A stretch of 64,000 bases of DNA from Rhodospirillaceae bacterium (GTDB taxonomy: Bacteria; Pseudomonadota; Alphaproteobacteria; Rhodospirillales; Rhodospirillaceae), in the NCBI GenBank assembly GCA_002737725.1, contig NSIP01000012.1, forward strand, positions 22,359-86,358. Reading direction: 5' to 3'. The notes below the pieces were generated by a model that did not search any database, was not told where the DNA came from, and was given only the letters and a program-made list of their open reading frames with translations. The position numbers and the translations under genes are program-made. This document shows, piece after piece, positions 36,762 to 47,115 of the stretch (position 1 is its first letter; each line of letters begins with the position of its first letter).

Positions 36762-38087
36762 ATGCGCGTTGCCATGATCGGAACCGGATATGTTGGCCTT
36801 GTCTCGGGCACCTGTTTTTCCGAGTTCGGCGTCAATGTGATCTGTGTCGACAAAGACGCCGGAAAGATTGACCGGCTACGCCAAGGTAAAATCCCGATTT
36901 TCGAGCCCGGCCTGGAAGAGCTTGTCAAAAATAACGTCGAAGGTGGTCGTCTCACGTTTACCACCAACCTCAAAGAGGCCGTGGCCGGTGTGGACGCGGT
37001 TTTCATTGCTGTGGGCACGCCAACACGCAAAGACGACGGCCATGCTGATTTAACGTACGTGCATAATGCCGCGAAAGAAATTGCGCTCGCGATGGATCAC
37101 TATACTGTTGTCGTGACTAAATCGACGGTGCCGGTTGGCACGGGTCGCGAGGTCGAAAATATTATCCGCAAGGCTCGCCCTGAGGCAGAGTTCGATGTCG
37201 TTTCGAACCCTGAATTTTTGCGCGAAGGGTCAGCGATAAACGACTTTATGCGGCCCGACCGCGTTGTGATTGGGACCGAGTCCGACCGCGCCCGCGAAGT
37301 CATGCGGAAACTTTATCGCGCGCTGTATCTCATCGAAACACCCATCCTGTACACCAACCTCGAAACATCAGAACTCATCAAGTATGCGGCCAACGCATTT
37401 TTGGCCACGAAGATCACGTTCATCAACGAAGTCGCCGATTTGTGTGAGAAAGTGGGCGCAGATGTGCATGACGTTGCTAAGGGCATTGGGCTCGATGGGC
37501 GCATCGGCAAGAAATTTTTACACCCCGGTCCTGGCTATGGCGGCAGCTGTTTCCCAAAAGACACTTTAGCGCTGACTAAAACCGCACAAGATTATAATTC
37601 ACCCATTCGCATCGTTGAAACGGTGGCCGAGGTCAATGATCAACGCAAAGTGCGTATGGCCATGAAAGTTATCGCGGCTTGTGGCGGCACAGTTCGGGGT
37701 AAAACCATTGCCATCCTTGGGCTAACGTTTAAGCCGAACACCGATGACATGCGCGAAAGCCCAAGTCTTGAGATCATTCCATCCCTTCAAACGGCTGGGG
37801 CAACGGTGCGGGTCTATGATCCGGAGGGGATGCGCGAGGCCGAGAAGCTGCTTACCGGCGCGGTCTTTTGCAAAGACGCCTACGATGCCATGACCGGAGC
37901 CGACGCGGTGGCGATTTTGACTGAGTGGAACCAGTTCCGAAACCTCGATTTGAAACGTATGAAGACGTTGCTCAAATCGCCTGTGATGGTCGATATGCGC
38001 AATATCTACGTTCCCGCCGACATGGCTGCTGCCGGTTTCAATTACTCGTGCATTGGCCGCCCTCAAGCGGCGACGGGCTCGAACTAA
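36762..38087 (+). CDS. ugd: UDP-glucose 6-dehydrogenase
   Basis: It oxidises UDP-glucose to UDP-glucuronate with two NAD+. The 441-residue product has the Rossmann start VAMIGTGYVGLVSGTCFSEF, the central FLREGSAINDFMRPDRVVIG, and the catalytic Cys in HPGPGYGGSCFPKDTLAL. The C-terminal domain has TFKPNTDDMRESPSLEII. Together with galU it supplies UDP-glucuronate for surface polysaccharide. Length is normal. Confidence 0.97.
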   Translation: MRVAMIGTGYVGLVSGTCFSEFGVNVICVDKDAGKIDRLRQGKIPIFEPGLEELVKNNVEGGRLTFTTNLKEAVAGVDAVFIAVGTPTRKDDGHADLTYVHNAAKEIALAMDHYTVVVTKSTVPVGTGREVENIIRKARPEAEFDVVSNPEFLREGSAINDFMRPDRVVIGTESDRAREVMRKLYRALYLIETPILYTNLETSELIKYAANAFLATKITFINEVADLCEKVGADVHDVAKGIGLDGRIGKKFLHPGPGYGGSCFPKDTLALTKTAQDYNSPIRIVETVAEVNDQRKVRMAMKVIAACGGTVRGKTIAILGLTFKPNTDDMRESPSLEIIPSLQTAGATVRVYDPEGMREAEKLLTGAVFCKDAYDAMTGADAVAILTEWNQFRNLDLKRMKTLLKSPVMVDMRNIYVPADMAAAGFNYSCIGRPQAATGSN

Positions 38088-38234
38088 CGTCTTTATCAGA
38101 AGTCGGGAAATCCTCCGCTGTGGATCGTGTTCGGGCCGCGACAGGGCGGTTTTGGTCTGCTACCTTCGACCACAGAATGACGGAACATGCGCGGGGAGCG
38201 CGCTTTCCGTGCGTCGTTAACAGGGGGATTTTTC

Positions 38235-39602
38235 ATGGCTGGACAAGCACCGGTGGTTAGCGCTGCGGTTGATAGCGATGCGGCGGGTTATCCAAACCAA
38301 ACGTATGCTTGGTATGTTGTTTCGGTCATTTGTGTCGGTTACATCTTTGCCTTCATCGACCGCATTGTTGTCGGCCTGCTGACAACAGCCATCCAGAAAG
38401 ACCTGCTACTGACCGATACGCAAATGGGCGTGCTGCAAGGGATCGCTTTTGCGCTCTTCTATGCGCTGTTTGGTATTCCGATTGGCTGGTTGGTCGACCG
38501 CTGGAACCGCAAAACAATTCTGACCATCGGCATGACGGTCTGGAGTGTCATGACGGCGGCGTGCGGGTTTGCCGGCACGTTCTGGACGTTCTTCTTTGCC
38601 CGCGTTGGCGTTGGCATTGGCGAGGCGACCTTAAACCCCTGCGCGTCCTCGATCATTGGTGATTATTTCCCGGCTAAAACGCGCGCTAAAGCCTTCGGCG
38701 TTTACGTCATGGGTACGGCCATTGGCACAGGCATGACCTATGTCGGCGGCGGGATCGTGTTCGGGTTCTTGGCCAAATATCAAGTCGTCGACATCACATT
38801 CTTTGGCGAGATGAAGCCATGGGAAGCTATGTTTCTGTTCGTGGGGCTTGGTGGTCTGATCCCAGCGCTGATTTTCTTTTTCACGGTTAAAGAGCCTGTG
38901 CGCAAGGATTTGGCCGCAAAAAACAAAGGCAATGCCAGCTGGGACGAAATCAAAGCGTTTTTCAAGCTCAATCGCCGCGCTTTGATTTGCCATCACGTTG
39001 GTATCTGCCTCGTGATCATGAGCATCTATGCGTGGGTGAATTGGATGGCGGTGTATTTTGACCGTATTCACGGTTGGGGGCCTGCGAAATTCGCCATCAC
39101 TTATGGCATTCCCGGATTGTTCATGGGCGTCATCAGCGCGCTGTCGTGCGGTTGGATCGCCATGAAGTTGAAAGAGCGCGGCAAGATTGATGGTACGATG
39201 CGCACCTGTCTGTATGGGTGCATTGGCGTGGTGGTGGGCGGCGTGATAGCGCCGCAAATGCCAACACCCGAGTTAGCCATTGCAGTTTTCGTGTTAACCG
39301 GGTTGTTCTCAAACTATCCCTCAGTTTTGGCACTGACATCCATTACCGAAATCACACCTAACGAAATGCGCGGTTTTGTGACGTCCACATATATTTTCAT
39401 GGTGGGGCTGATTGCATCGGGTCTTGGCCCGTTACTCACGGGGCTGGTGACTGACAAAATCTTTGGCGACAAAATGCAGATCGCTAACTCGCTGAGTTTG
39501 GTGACCATTATTACTGGAACTGCGGGCTGCCTGATCATCGCCTACGGCATGAAGGGCTACCGCGAAAGCTTGGCGCGCGTGACGTGGGGTAAACAAAAGT
39601 AA
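38235..39602 (+). CDS. MFS transporter, spinster-like (tandem copy 1)
   Basis: The 455-residue product has 12 predicted helices. The first reads AWYVVSVICVGYIFAFIDRI, and the loop 2-3 motif is GIPIGWLVDRWNRKTILTIG. GVGIGEATLNPCASSIIGDY in helix 5 is typical of spinster-like MFS proteins. ATG 38235 is chosen for its GGGGGA ribosome-binding site. A paralogue starts ten bases downstream. Substrate unknown; position among nucleotide-sugar genes suggests but does not prove a sugar or lipid role. Confidence 0.88.
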   Translation: MAGQAPVVSAAVDSDAAGYPNQTYAWYVVSVICVGYIFAFIDRIVVGLLTTAIQKDLLLTDTQMGVLQGIAFALFYALFGIPIGWLVDRWNRKTILTIGMTVWSVMTAACGFAGTFWTFFFARVGVGIGEATLNPCASSIIGDYFPAKTRAKAFGVYVMGTAIGTGMTYVGGGIVFGFLAKYQVVDITFFGEMKPWEAMFLFVGLGGLIPALIFFFTVKEPVRKDLAAKNKGNASWDEIKAFFKLNRRALICHHVGICLVIMSIYAWVNWMAVYFDRIHGWGPAKFAITYGIPGLFMGVISALSCGWIAMKLKERGKIDGTMRTCLYGCIGVVVGGVIAPQMPTPELAIAVFVLTGLFSNYPSVLALTSITEITPNEMRGFVTSTYIFMVGLIASGLGPLLTGLVTDKIFGDKMQIANSLSLVTIITGTAGCLIIAYGMKGYRESLARVTWGKQK

Positions 39603-39612
39603 AGGTGGTCCA

Positions 39613-40962
39613 ATGACCGCTCAAAGTTACCCCGCTCCGCGTTACGCCTGGTATGCGCTCGGCGTCATCTGCTTTGGTTATGTGTTCGCGTTTATCGATC
39701 GCCAGATTGTCGGGCTGCTGGCCCCGGACATCCAACAACACTTCTCGCTCAACGATACACAGATGGGCCTGTTGCAGGGCATCGCGTTTGCGATTTTTTA
39801 CACCATCTTTGGCATTCCGCTGGGCTGGTTTGCTGATCGCTTCAATCGCAAGTGGCTGCTGACCGGCGGCATGACTGTGTGGAGCCTGATGACGGCGGCG
39901 TGCGGCTTTGCGCCGGGCTTTATGCCTCTGTTCGTTCTGCGCATGGGCGTCGGCGTGGGCGAATCCACGCTCAACCCATGCGCCTCCTCGCTCATCTCAG
40001 ATTATTTCCCGCCCGCCAAGCGCCCACGCGCGTTTGGATTTTATGTCATGAGCACGGCGTTTGCGGGAGTGTTGTCCAGCGCTATCGGCGGCACCGTGAT
40101 AGCGGCCTTGCGTGGCTATGAATATGTCTCCATTCCGATGCTGGGCGACTTCAAACCCTGGCAAGTCACCATGCTGGTGGTTGGCTTGCTGGGCCTGCTG
40201 CCAGCCATTCTACTGGCGGCCACTGTGAAGGAGCCCGCCCGCCTTGGCTTGGCTGCGAAACAGAAGGGCAACGCAACCTGGGCCGAAACGCGCGCATTTC
40301 TCATCAGCAATCGCATGTCGCTGGGGTTGTTTTTAATGGCGGCGTCATTGGTGATTTTAGAAATATACGGCGGTGCCTATTGGCACCCGAGCGTTTTTAT
40401 TCGTGTCTATGGCTGGAGCGCGCCCGATGTCGCATTCTATTATTTAGTGCCGTCTGGCTGCATCGGCATCTTTAGTGCTTATACCTCGGGCACTGTCACT
40501 AACTATTTCAAGAAACGTGGCATGGGCGAGGGTGTGTGGATGACAGCCATGTTCGGTTGCGTTGGCTGTACAGTTTTCGGCACCCTTGGGCCAATAATGC
40601 CCACGTCGGAATTGGCATTGACTGTGTTGCTGCTAAAATCTGTGTTTATCAATTATCCTTCTGCCGCAGCGATGACGGCAATCAACGAGCTAACGCCGAA
40701 CGAACAGCGCGGGTTTACCACAGCCCTTTACGTGATTCTCACCGGATTGGTTGCCCAAGGTTTGGGGCCGCTTTCCGTTGGTATGACGACTGATTTTGCT
40801 TTTGGCGATCCAAAGATGATTGGGATTTCATTGGCGGCAGTGGTTTCCGTCACTGGTGTTTTGGCTATGCTGTGCCTTTTGTGGGGCCGCAAGGCCTACC
40901 GCGAAGCCTTGGGGCGGGTGACGTGGGAAGCGGCGGCAAAGCCGGCTGGTGCGGCAGCTTGA
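39613..40962 (+). CDS. MFS transporter, spinster-like (tandem copy 2)
   Basis: The 449-residue product is a close paralogue of the preceding gene. It shares the first helix AWYALGVICFGYVFAFIDRQ, the loop GIPLGWFADRFNRKWLLTGG, and the helix 5 motif GVGVGESTLNPCASSLISDY. Twelve helices are predicted. The gene begins ten bases after copy 1, so the pair is one transcription unit. The two may form functional partners or have diverged in substrate. Confidence 0.88.
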   Translation: MTAQSYPAPRYAWYALGVICFGYVFAFIDRQIVGLLAPDIQQHFSLNDTQMGLLQGIAFAIFYTIFGIPLGWFADRFNRKWLLTGGMTVWSLMTAACGFAPGFMPLFVLRMGVGVGESTLNPCASSLISDYFPPAKRPRAFGFYVMSTAFAGVLSSAIGGTVIAALRGYEYVSIPMLGDFKPWQVTMLVVGLLGLLPAILLAATVKEPARLGLAAKQKGNATWAETRAFLISNRMSLGLFLMAASLVILEIYGGAYWHPSVFIRVYGWSAPDVAFYYLVPSGCIGIFSAYTSGTVTNYFKKRGMGEGVWMTAMFGCVGCTVFGTLGPIMPTSELALTVLLLKSVFINYPSAAAMTAINELTPNEQRGFTTALYVILTGLVAQGLGPLSVGMTTDFAFGDPKMIGISLAAVVSVTGVLAMLCLLWGRKAYREALGRVTWEAAAKPAGAAA

Positions 40963-41022
40963 TCCTGTTGGCCTAATCCGCCATAAGCCTGCGCAATTCG
41001 GTCAATGAAACGGCGCATTCCC

Positions 41023-42432
41023 ATGTCCATCTCACATACCTTTCATCCCACAATATTACGCGAATACGATATTCGCGGAATCGTTGGCGAGACGTTATTT
41101 GCGGCCGATGCTCGCGCCATTGGCCGGTGCTTTGGCTCGTTGGTTCGCCGCAAGAACCCCGGCAAAGCCGACCTGCTGGTGTGTGTTGGTTATGATGGTC
41201 GCCTCAGCTCGCCCGATATGGAAGCTGCTGTCATCGAGGGCCTGACGGCGGCGGGGGTGAATGTTCAACGCGTCGGGCGCGGGCCCACGCCCATGCTGTA
41301 TTTTGCCGCTAGCGAACAGCAGGCTGATGGCGGCATCATGATCACGGGTTCGCATAACCCACCCAATCACAACGGCTTCAAGATGATGATGGGGCGCAAG
41401 CCCTTCTTCGGCGAAGACATCCGCGCATTAGGCCCTCAAGCCGCCAAGGGCGACGTCGACAGCGGGCAGGGCAAAGTGATACAGCGCGAAACATTGTCGC
41501 GTTATGTCGCGCGCGTGCTGCAAGATTTTGTGGGTGCACGCGCGCTCACCGCCGTGTGGGACCCCGGTAATGGCGCGGCAGCCGAAGCCGTGAAGTTGGC
41601 GGTCACGAAACTACCAGGAAAGCATACGGTCTTAAACGACACCATCGACGGCACATTTCCGAACCATCACCCCGACCCGACGGTGCCGAAAAATTTGGTG
41701 CAGTTGCAGGATGAAGTGGCCAAACAACATGCCGATGTTGGATTTGCCTTCGATGGCGATGGCGACCGCATTGGTGTCATTGACGGCAAGGGGCGCATTC
41801 TTTGGGGTGACCAGATCATGCAAATCTTGGCCGAGGATGTTTTGAAGACGCGCCCCAAGGCCACCATCATCGCCGACGTGAAAGCCAGCCAGGCTTTCTT
41901 TGATGAAGTTGCCCGCATGGGCGGTACGCCCGTGATGTGGAAGACGGGCCACTCGTTGGTGAAAAATAAAATGGCCGAGACCGGTTCACCGCTGGCCGGC
42001 GAGATGAGCGGGCACATCTTTTTTGCCGACACCTATTACGGCTATGACGACGCGCTGTATGCCGCCGTGCGCTTTCTCAGCATCATGAGCAAAACGCCGG
42101 GCTATGATTTGATTAAACGTTTCGACGCCATGCCGGTGATGATTAACACGCCTGAGCTGCGCTTCTCATGCCCCGATGAACGCAAGTTTGCTGTGATTGA
42201 TGAAGTGAAGGCGCGGTTGCAAAAATCGGGCGCAAAGGTATCCGACATCGACGGCGTGCGCGTGTCCGACCACGGTGGCTGGTGGCTGCTGCGTGCATCA
42301 AACACGCAAGCTGTGTTGGTGGCGCGTGCCGAGGCTGACACTGAGGCCAATTTGGAAAAGCTCAAGGCCAGTTTAGCGGAGCAACTTAAAGCCAGTGGGT
42401 TAGACCTGCCGACAGAATCGGTCGGGCACTAA
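41023..42432 (+). CDS. Phosphomannomutase/phosphoglucomutase
   Basis: Alpha-D-phosphohexomutases interconvert hexose 1- and 6-phosphates. The 469-residue product has the phospho-Ser motif [20 protein letters not shown], the metal-binding loop [12 protein letters not shown], and the sugar-binding GEMSGHIFF. The phosphate-binding C-terminal segment is [20 protein letters not shown] 41023 fits the family start; 41005 adds six residues. It can supply glucose-1-phosphate to galU. It overlaps the convergent carboxypeptidase gene by four bases. Confidence 0.93.
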   Translation: MSISHTFHPTILREYDIRGIVGETLFAADARAIGRCFGSLVRRKNPGKADLLVCVGYDGRLSSPDMEAAVIEGLTAAGVNVQRVGRGPTPMLYFAASEQQADGGIMITGSHNPPNHNGFKMMMGRKPFFGEDIRALGPQAAKGDVDSGQGKVIQRETLSRYVARVLQDFVGARALTAVWDPGNGAAAEAVKLAVTKLPGKHTVLNDTIDGTFPNHHPDPTVPKNLVQLQDEVAKQHADVGFAFDGDGDRIGVIDGKGRILWGDQIMQILAEDVLKTRPKATIIADVKASQAFFDEVARMGGTPVMWKTGHSLVKNKMAETGSPLAGEMSGHIFFADTYYGYDDALYAAVRFLSIMSKTPGYDLIKRFDAMPVMINTPELRFSCPDERKFAVIDEVKARLQKSGAKVSDIDGVRVSDHGGWWLLRASNTQAVLVARAEADTEANLEKLKASLAEQLKASGLDLPTESVGH

Positions 42433-43691
42433 CGCTTCGCGGTGCGCACCGCAGCGACGGGGCGCAGGGCTTTACAACCTGATTTGGTTTGAACATCTGC
42501 CAGCTGGCAGGCCATGGCTGTTTGCGCTTGTTGCAAGCCGACGACCTGGGCGCGGTAAAGCGTGCGGCCTTTTGCATCGCGGATGGGTTCCACCATCACG
42601 TCGGCATCGGGATACAACGTCACCATGCGACTGAGCGCCGTGCTGGCTTGCTCAAGGGCGCGATCGCGCGATCCAAAAGCACCCACTTGGATCCCCCAGG
42701 TGCGCGCCAATTCGGCTCTGCGCGCTTTAGAGAGTTTCTTGCTGGCCGGCTTGTTCGCGGGGAAACTATTTTCGTCGATATCGCCGACAGCCACTTGCTC
42801 CGAGACACCCAGCGGCGGCGAGTCATGCAAAAGTGGGGCTGCAATCAGCGTTTCGGGCTGGCCATTGAGTCGTGAGAACCCGTTATCGAGCAGGTCAGCC
42901 ATATGCGCATCGCGGGCGCGCGCGGTGTTGCCGCCCAGCACCACGCCAATCAAACGCCGATTTTCGCGCTTGGCTGAGGTCGCCAAGTTAAAACCAGACG
43001 CCGCCGTGTAACCCGTTTTCAAGCCATCAGCGCCGGGATAGTTCTCGAGCATATTGTTGTGAGAGCGAATCTTCTGGCCGCGGTAAATGAAACTGTCTTG
43101 GCTGAAGTAGTGATAGTGCTGCGGGAAATCATTCATTAGGCGTCGTGACAGAATGGCCAGGTCGCGTGCCGATGAAATTTGGGACTTGTTGGGAAGTCCC
43201 GAGGCGTTTTTGAACGTCGTGCGAAGCATCCCAAAATCACGGGCCTTGGCGGTCATCAGTTGTGCAAAGCGGGTTTCGGTGCCACCCAAATTCTCGGCGG
43301 TGACCGCTGCGACGTCATTGGCTGATTTTGTGATCAGCGCAAGTATAGCATCGCGCACGGAAATGCTGGAGCCTGAGGCTAGGCCTAACTTCGAAGGTGC
43401 CATGCCGGCGGCGCGTTTTGAAACTTTGAGTTTGGTGTCCATGCTCATTCGCCCTTGCTCGACGGCTTCAAATAGCATGTACAAGGTCATCATTTTGGTC
43501 AGCGAGGCGGGGTGGTTGAGCGTGTCGGAGTTGGCTTCGTGAAGCACTTTGCCGGTTTCGGCATCGACAATAATCGCGGCGTATTTCGCCAGCGCGGGTA
43601 GGGGCATTGCCAGCAGCAAGCCCGCCACAAGCCCCAAAATCATACTGAATCGCTGCCGTAGGACGGCGTTGCGTTGTACCCAGGTCATCAA
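42429..43691 (-). CDS. D-alanyl-D-alanine carboxypeptidase (PBP5/6-like) with SPOR domain
   Basis: These enzymes remove the terminal D-Ala from peptidoglycan pentapeptides. The 420-residue product has a signal sequence ending near ALA (residue 35). The catalytic set is complete: SLTK with Ser63 and Lys66, SAN in [10 protein letters not shown], and KTG in [12 protein letters not shown]. The C-terminal 90 residues form a SPOR domain beginning [20 protein letters not shown], which binds denuded septal glycan. This SPOR fusion is known in alphaproteobacterial carboxypeptidases. Confidence 0.93.
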   Translation of the reverse strand: MMTWVQRNAVLRQRFSMILGLVAGLLLAMPLPALAKYAAIIVDAETGKVLHEANSDTLNHPASLTKMMTLYMLFEAVEQGRMSMDTKLKVSKRAAGMAPSKLGLASGSSISVRDAILALITKSANDVAAVTAENLGGTETRFAQLMTAKARDFGMLRTTFKNASGLPNKSQISSARDLAILSRRLMNDFPQHYHYFSQDSFIYRGQKIRSHNNMLENYPGADGLKTGYTAASGFNLATSAKRENRRLIGVVLGGNTARARDAHMADLLDNGFSRLNGQPETLIAAPLLHDSPPLGVSEQVAVGDIDENSFPANKPASKKLSKARRAELARTWGIQVGAFGSRDRALEQASTALSRMVTLYPDADVMVEPIRDAKGRTLYRAQVVGLQQAQTAMACQLADVQTKSGCKALRPVAAVRTAKR

Positions 43692-44038
43692 GAAAAAAAC
43701 CCCTAATTTATCAAGGCCATAGCCTAGGCCTGTGCTCTCCCGAAAAAGTTCGGTCTCTCTTCGGCGGCCTAGTTTACTCTATTTCTTCAGGAGCGACGAT
43801 AAGAAGTTCCGGGGGATAAGTCCACCATGTCCTTGAATCCTATTGTCTTTCATGGCGATTAAGGCCTTGTGAATTTTCTTGAGCTTTATTTGGGCTTTCG
43901 GGTGCTAAGTCCGGCAGCGTGAGAAAAAAGACTCAACCCCCTGGCGGATCATATTTTTTAAACCAATATGTGTGCGGTATTTGGTATCCTAAAACTGTCG
44001 ACTCAACCTGTTAGGCCCAAGGCTTCAGATCACGACCC
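43692..44038. promoter_or_regulatory. Divergent intergenic region, carboxypeptidase / clpS
   Basis: This 347-base gap holds no supported gene. It must contain the promoters for the minus-strand carboxypeptidase and the plus-strand clpS. A CTTGAA at 43832-43837 resembles a heat-shock -35 element, but no convincing -10 partner was found. The stretch near 43940-43970 is AT-rich (CATATTTTTTAAACC). Confidence 0.35.
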
Positions 44039-44425
44039 ATGATGATCAACAACACAAACTTTAAATTGCATCTTCAGTCGGCTCGCATGTCTGGCGAGGA
44101 AAAGAACGGCGGCAATGGCGACGATGGTCGCAGCAATTCAGGCGTCGTCATTAAAACGCGCCAGAAGGTCAAAAAGCCGTCGCTCTATAAAGTATTGATG
44201 CTGAATGATGACTACACGCCGATGGAATTTGTTGTCCATGTGCTGGCGCACAAGTTCAACAAGACGACCGAAGAAGCCACGCGCATCATGTTGCACGTGC
44301 ATCAAAGGGGCGTCGGCATTTGTGGGGTGTTCACCTTCGAGGTGGCTGAAACCAAGGTCAACCAGGTGATGGAACTCGCCCGTAAAAACCAGCACCCCTT
44401 GCAGTGTAAGCTGGAAAAAGAATAG
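44039..44425 (+). CDS. clpS: ATP-dependent Clp protease adaptor ClpS
   Basis: ClpS delivers N-end-rule substrates to ClpAP. The 128-residue product has the core [20 protein letters not shown], the [20 protein letters not shown] segment, and the tail [16 protein letters not shown]. These include the Asn-Asp-Asp and Met/His residues that line the N-degron pocket. ATG 44039 is the longest start; ATG 44087 ([13 protein letters not shown]) is equally reasonable and matches many relatives. It precedes clpA by 52 bases. Confidence 0.95.
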   Translation: MMINNTNFKLHLQSARMSGEEKNGGNGDDGRSNSGVVIKTRQKVKKPSLYKVLMLNDDYTPMEFVVHVLAHKFNKTTEEATRIMLHVHQRGVGICGVFTFEVAETKVNQVMELARKNQHPLQCKLEKE

Positions 44426-44477
44426 GCCGCTGAGACCGCGACGAGACAAACTAGAAACGAATAAAGGATTTCCACCC

Positions 44478-46826
44478 TTGTCAATGTTGTCGCAAAACCT
44501 GGAAAAAACCATTCACCGCGCGCTTGCGACCGCTTCAGAACGTCACCACGAGTACGCGACGCTTGAGCATTTGCTGCTCGCGCTGTGCGATGACCCGGAT
44601 GCGATTGCGGTGATGAAAGCCTGCAACGTGGGCGTTGATCAATTGCGCACTAGCGCCAAGCAGTTCGTTGATGACGACTTGAAGGGCCTGATTAGCGCCT
44701 CGACCGACGACCCCAAGCCAACCTCGGGTTTCCAGCGTGTTGTGCAGCGTGCGGCGATTCATGTTCAATCCTCGGGCCGAGAGGAAGTCACGGGAGCAAA
44801 TGTTTTGGTGGCCTTGTTCTCCGAGCGCGAAAGTCACGCTGTCTATTTTCTTCAATCGCAGGAAATGACCAGACTTGACGCGGTGAATTACATCTCGCAC
44901 GGCATTGCCAAGCGTCAGGCGACCGGCGAGCGCCGTCCACCCTCGGGTGCTGATTCCGATGCCAAGTCCGAAGAGGTGGTCAAAAAGGGCCAGGAGGCGC
45001 TGACAGCCTATTGCGTTAACCTGAACGAAAAAGCCAAGCAAGGAAAAATCGATCCGTTGATTGGTCGTGATAAGGAAGTGGAGAGAACCATTCAAATTCT
45101 CTGCCGCCGCACGAAGAATAACCCGCTGTATGTGGGTGATGCGGGCGTTGGCAAAACGGCGATCGCTGAAGGCCTGGCGCGTCGGATTATCAACAAGGAA
45201 GTCCCAGAAGTTCTGCACGATGCCATCGTGTTCTCGCTCGACATGGGCTCGCTGTTGGCGGGTACGCGTTATCGTGGCGACTTTGAAGAACGTCTCAAGG
45301 CTGTTCTGTCAGAGTTAGAATCCACTAAAGGCGCGGTGCTGTTCATCGACGAGATTCACACCGTGATTGGTGCCGGTGCCACATCAGGGGGTGCCATGGA
45401 CGCCTCGAATCTGCTCAAGCCCGCGTTGGCTTCGGGCTCGCTGCGGTGCATGGGCTCGACGACCTATAAGGAATATCGCAGTCACTTCGAGAAGGACCGC
45501 GCACTCGTGCGCCGGTTCCAAAAGATCGATGTGAATGAACCGTCGATTGAAGACACCATCAAAATCCTTAGGGGCCTGAAGCCCTACTACGAAGAGTTTC
45601 ACAAGGTGCGCTACACTGCTGAAGCCATCCGCACGGCTGTGGAGTTGGCGGCGCGCTACATCAACGACCGCAAATTACCAGACAAAGCCATCGACGTGAT
45701 CGACGAAGCGGGTGCGTCACGCATGCTGCTGCCGCTGAATAAGCGCCGGAAAGTCGTGAGTGTGAAGGACATCGAGGAGGTCGTGGCCAAGATCGCCCGC
45801 ATTCCGCCTAAAACCGTCACGCGCGACGACAAGCAAGCGTTGCAAAACCTCGAACGCGACCTCAAGACCATGGTCTTTGGTCAAGACAAAGCCATCGATG
45901 AATTGTCGAGCGCGATTAAACTCTCTCGTGCGGGCTTGCGTGAGCCTGAAAAACCCATCGGAAGTTATTTGTTCTCGGGCCCCACAGGCGTGGGCAAAAC
46001 CGAAGTGGCGCGTCAATTGGCCAAAAGCCTTGGCGTCGAGATTCATCGCTTCGATATGTCTGAGTACATGGAACGCCACTCGATATCGCGCCTCATTGGC
46101 GCACCGCCGGGCTATGTCGGCTTCGACCAGGGCGGGCTCCTGACCGATGCGGTTGACCAACATCCGCACAGTGTATTGCTGCTTGATGAAATCGAGAAAG
46201 CACACCCAGACTTGTACAACATTCTGTTGCAAGTCATGGATCACGGCAAGTTGACGGATCACAATGGCAAGTCGGTCGACTTCCGCAATGTCATCTTGAT
46301 CATGACCACCAACGCGGGCGCGTCTGAAATGGCCAAACACGCTATTGGCTTTGGACGTGACATGCGTGAGGGCGAAGACTCCGCCGCCATTGAGAAAATG
46401 TTTACGCCTGAGTTCCGTAACCGGCTGGACGCCACAATCGCGTTCTCTACCCTGCCGCCCGAAGTTGTCTGCCGTGTGGTTGATAAGTTCGTCATGCAGC
46501 TTGAGGCGCAGTTGGCTGACCGCAACGTCACTATTGAATTGTCTCAAGCCGCGCGCGATTGGCTGGCCACGAAAGGCTATGACAAGCAGATGGGAGCGCG
46601 TCCGTTGTCACGCGTCATTCAGCAGGAAATCAAGAAGCCACTGGCCGATCAGTTGTTGTTTGGCGATCTCATCACCGGCGGGCATGTGAAGGTCGACGTC
46701 AAAGACGGCAAGGCGGTGTTCGAGGTGACGGCGGCCAAAGTCGCACCAAAGAAGACCGACGACGACGCTGAAGATGACACGCCGGTCGAGGACGAAAGCC
46801 CGAAAGAGCCGGTTAACGTTAGCTAA
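44478..46826 (+). CDS. clpA: ATP-dependent Clp protease ATP-binding subunit ClpA
   Basis: ClpA unfolds substrates for ClpP. The 782-residue product has a double Clp-N domain (residues 1-150), then AAA-1 with [15 protein letters not shown] and [20 protein letters not shown], and AAA-2 with [15 protein letters not shown] and [20 protein letters not shown]. An IGL-type ClpP loop lies in AAA-2. The TTG start at 44478 has AAGGA nine bases upstream; ATG 44484 is a possible alternative. The acidic tail ([14 protein letters not shown]) is longer than usual. Confidence 0.96.
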   Translation: MSMLSQNLEKTIHRALATASERHHEYATLEHLLLALCDDPDAIAVMKACNVGVDQLRTSAKQFVDDDLKGLISASTDDPKPTSGFQRVVQRAAIHVQSSGREEVTGANVLVALFSERESHAVYFLQSQEMTRLDAVNYISHGIAKRQATGERRPPSGADSDAKSEEVVKKGQEALTAYCVNLNEKAKQGKIDPLIGRDKEVERTIQILCRRTKNNPLYVGDAGVGKTAIAEGLARRIINKEVPEVLHDAIVFSLDMGSLLAGTRYRGDFEERLKAVLSELESTKGAVLFIDEIHTVIGAGATSGGAMDASNLLKPALASGSLRCMGSTTYKEYRSHFEKDRALVRRFQKIDVNEPSIEDTIKILRGLKPYYEEFHKVRYTAEAIRTAVELAARYINDRKLPDKAIDVIDEAGASRMLLPLNKRRKVVSVKDIEEVVAKIARIPPKTVTRDDKQALQNLERDLKTMVFGQDKAIDELSSAIKLSRAGLREPEKPIGSYLFSGPTGVGKTEVARQLAKSLGVEIHRFDMSEYMERHSISRLIGAPPGYVGFDQGGLLTDAVDQHPHSVLLLDEIEKAHPDLYNILLQVMDHGKLTDHNGKSVDFRNVILIMTTNAGASEMAKHAIGFGRDMREGEDSAAIEKMFTPEFRNRLDATIAFSTLPPEVVCRVVDKFVMQLEAQLADRNVTIELSQAARDWLATKGYDKQMGARPLSRVIQQEIKKPLADQLLFGDLITGGHVKVDVKDGKAVFEVTAAKVAPKKTDDDAEDDTPVEDESPKEPVNVS

Positions 46827-47058
46827 GTCTATGGCCTTCCTCGCCTATCTTTGAGTCCCAATCGCTGCAGCAAGGTTCAAGGCTGCGCGTTGTCCCACAT
46901 CAATATTGCCGGCCAAACCTTCGGCTCGCCCCTGCTTTTCAGTTTATACCGCGCCAGTATATGCCAACCACCCTGTGGCTGGTATGGCCAGTAAATACCT
47001 ATCAATAACCGGTGAAACCGGTCGGTCTTAGGCATCGCGCCCATGACCAGCAAACAAG

Positions 47059-47086
47059 AAACCCCCAACCTTACGGTCGGGGGTTT
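47059..47086 (-). terminator. Rho-independent terminator of glnA
   Basis: AAACCCCC (47059-47066) pairs with GGGGGTTT (47079-47086), with a shorter inner stem and a small loop. On the minus strand a TTCTTGTTT tract follows. It lies 30 bases after the glnA stop. The rest of the 289-base gap to clpA (46827-47115) contains no firm gene. Confidence 0.85.
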
Positions 47087-47115
47087 GGATGTCAGCAGCA
47101 CATGCGCCGTTAAAG

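Noticed and set aside
43832..43837. CTTGAA as a possible heat-shock promoter for clpS-clpA
   Set aside because: No -10 element of the CCCCATNTA or related type is found at proper distance, so it is only noted in the region entry.
45717..46547. 276-codon minus-strand frame inside clpA
   Set aside because: It is antisense to the AAA-2 module of ClpA. No ribosome-binding site or recognisable domain.
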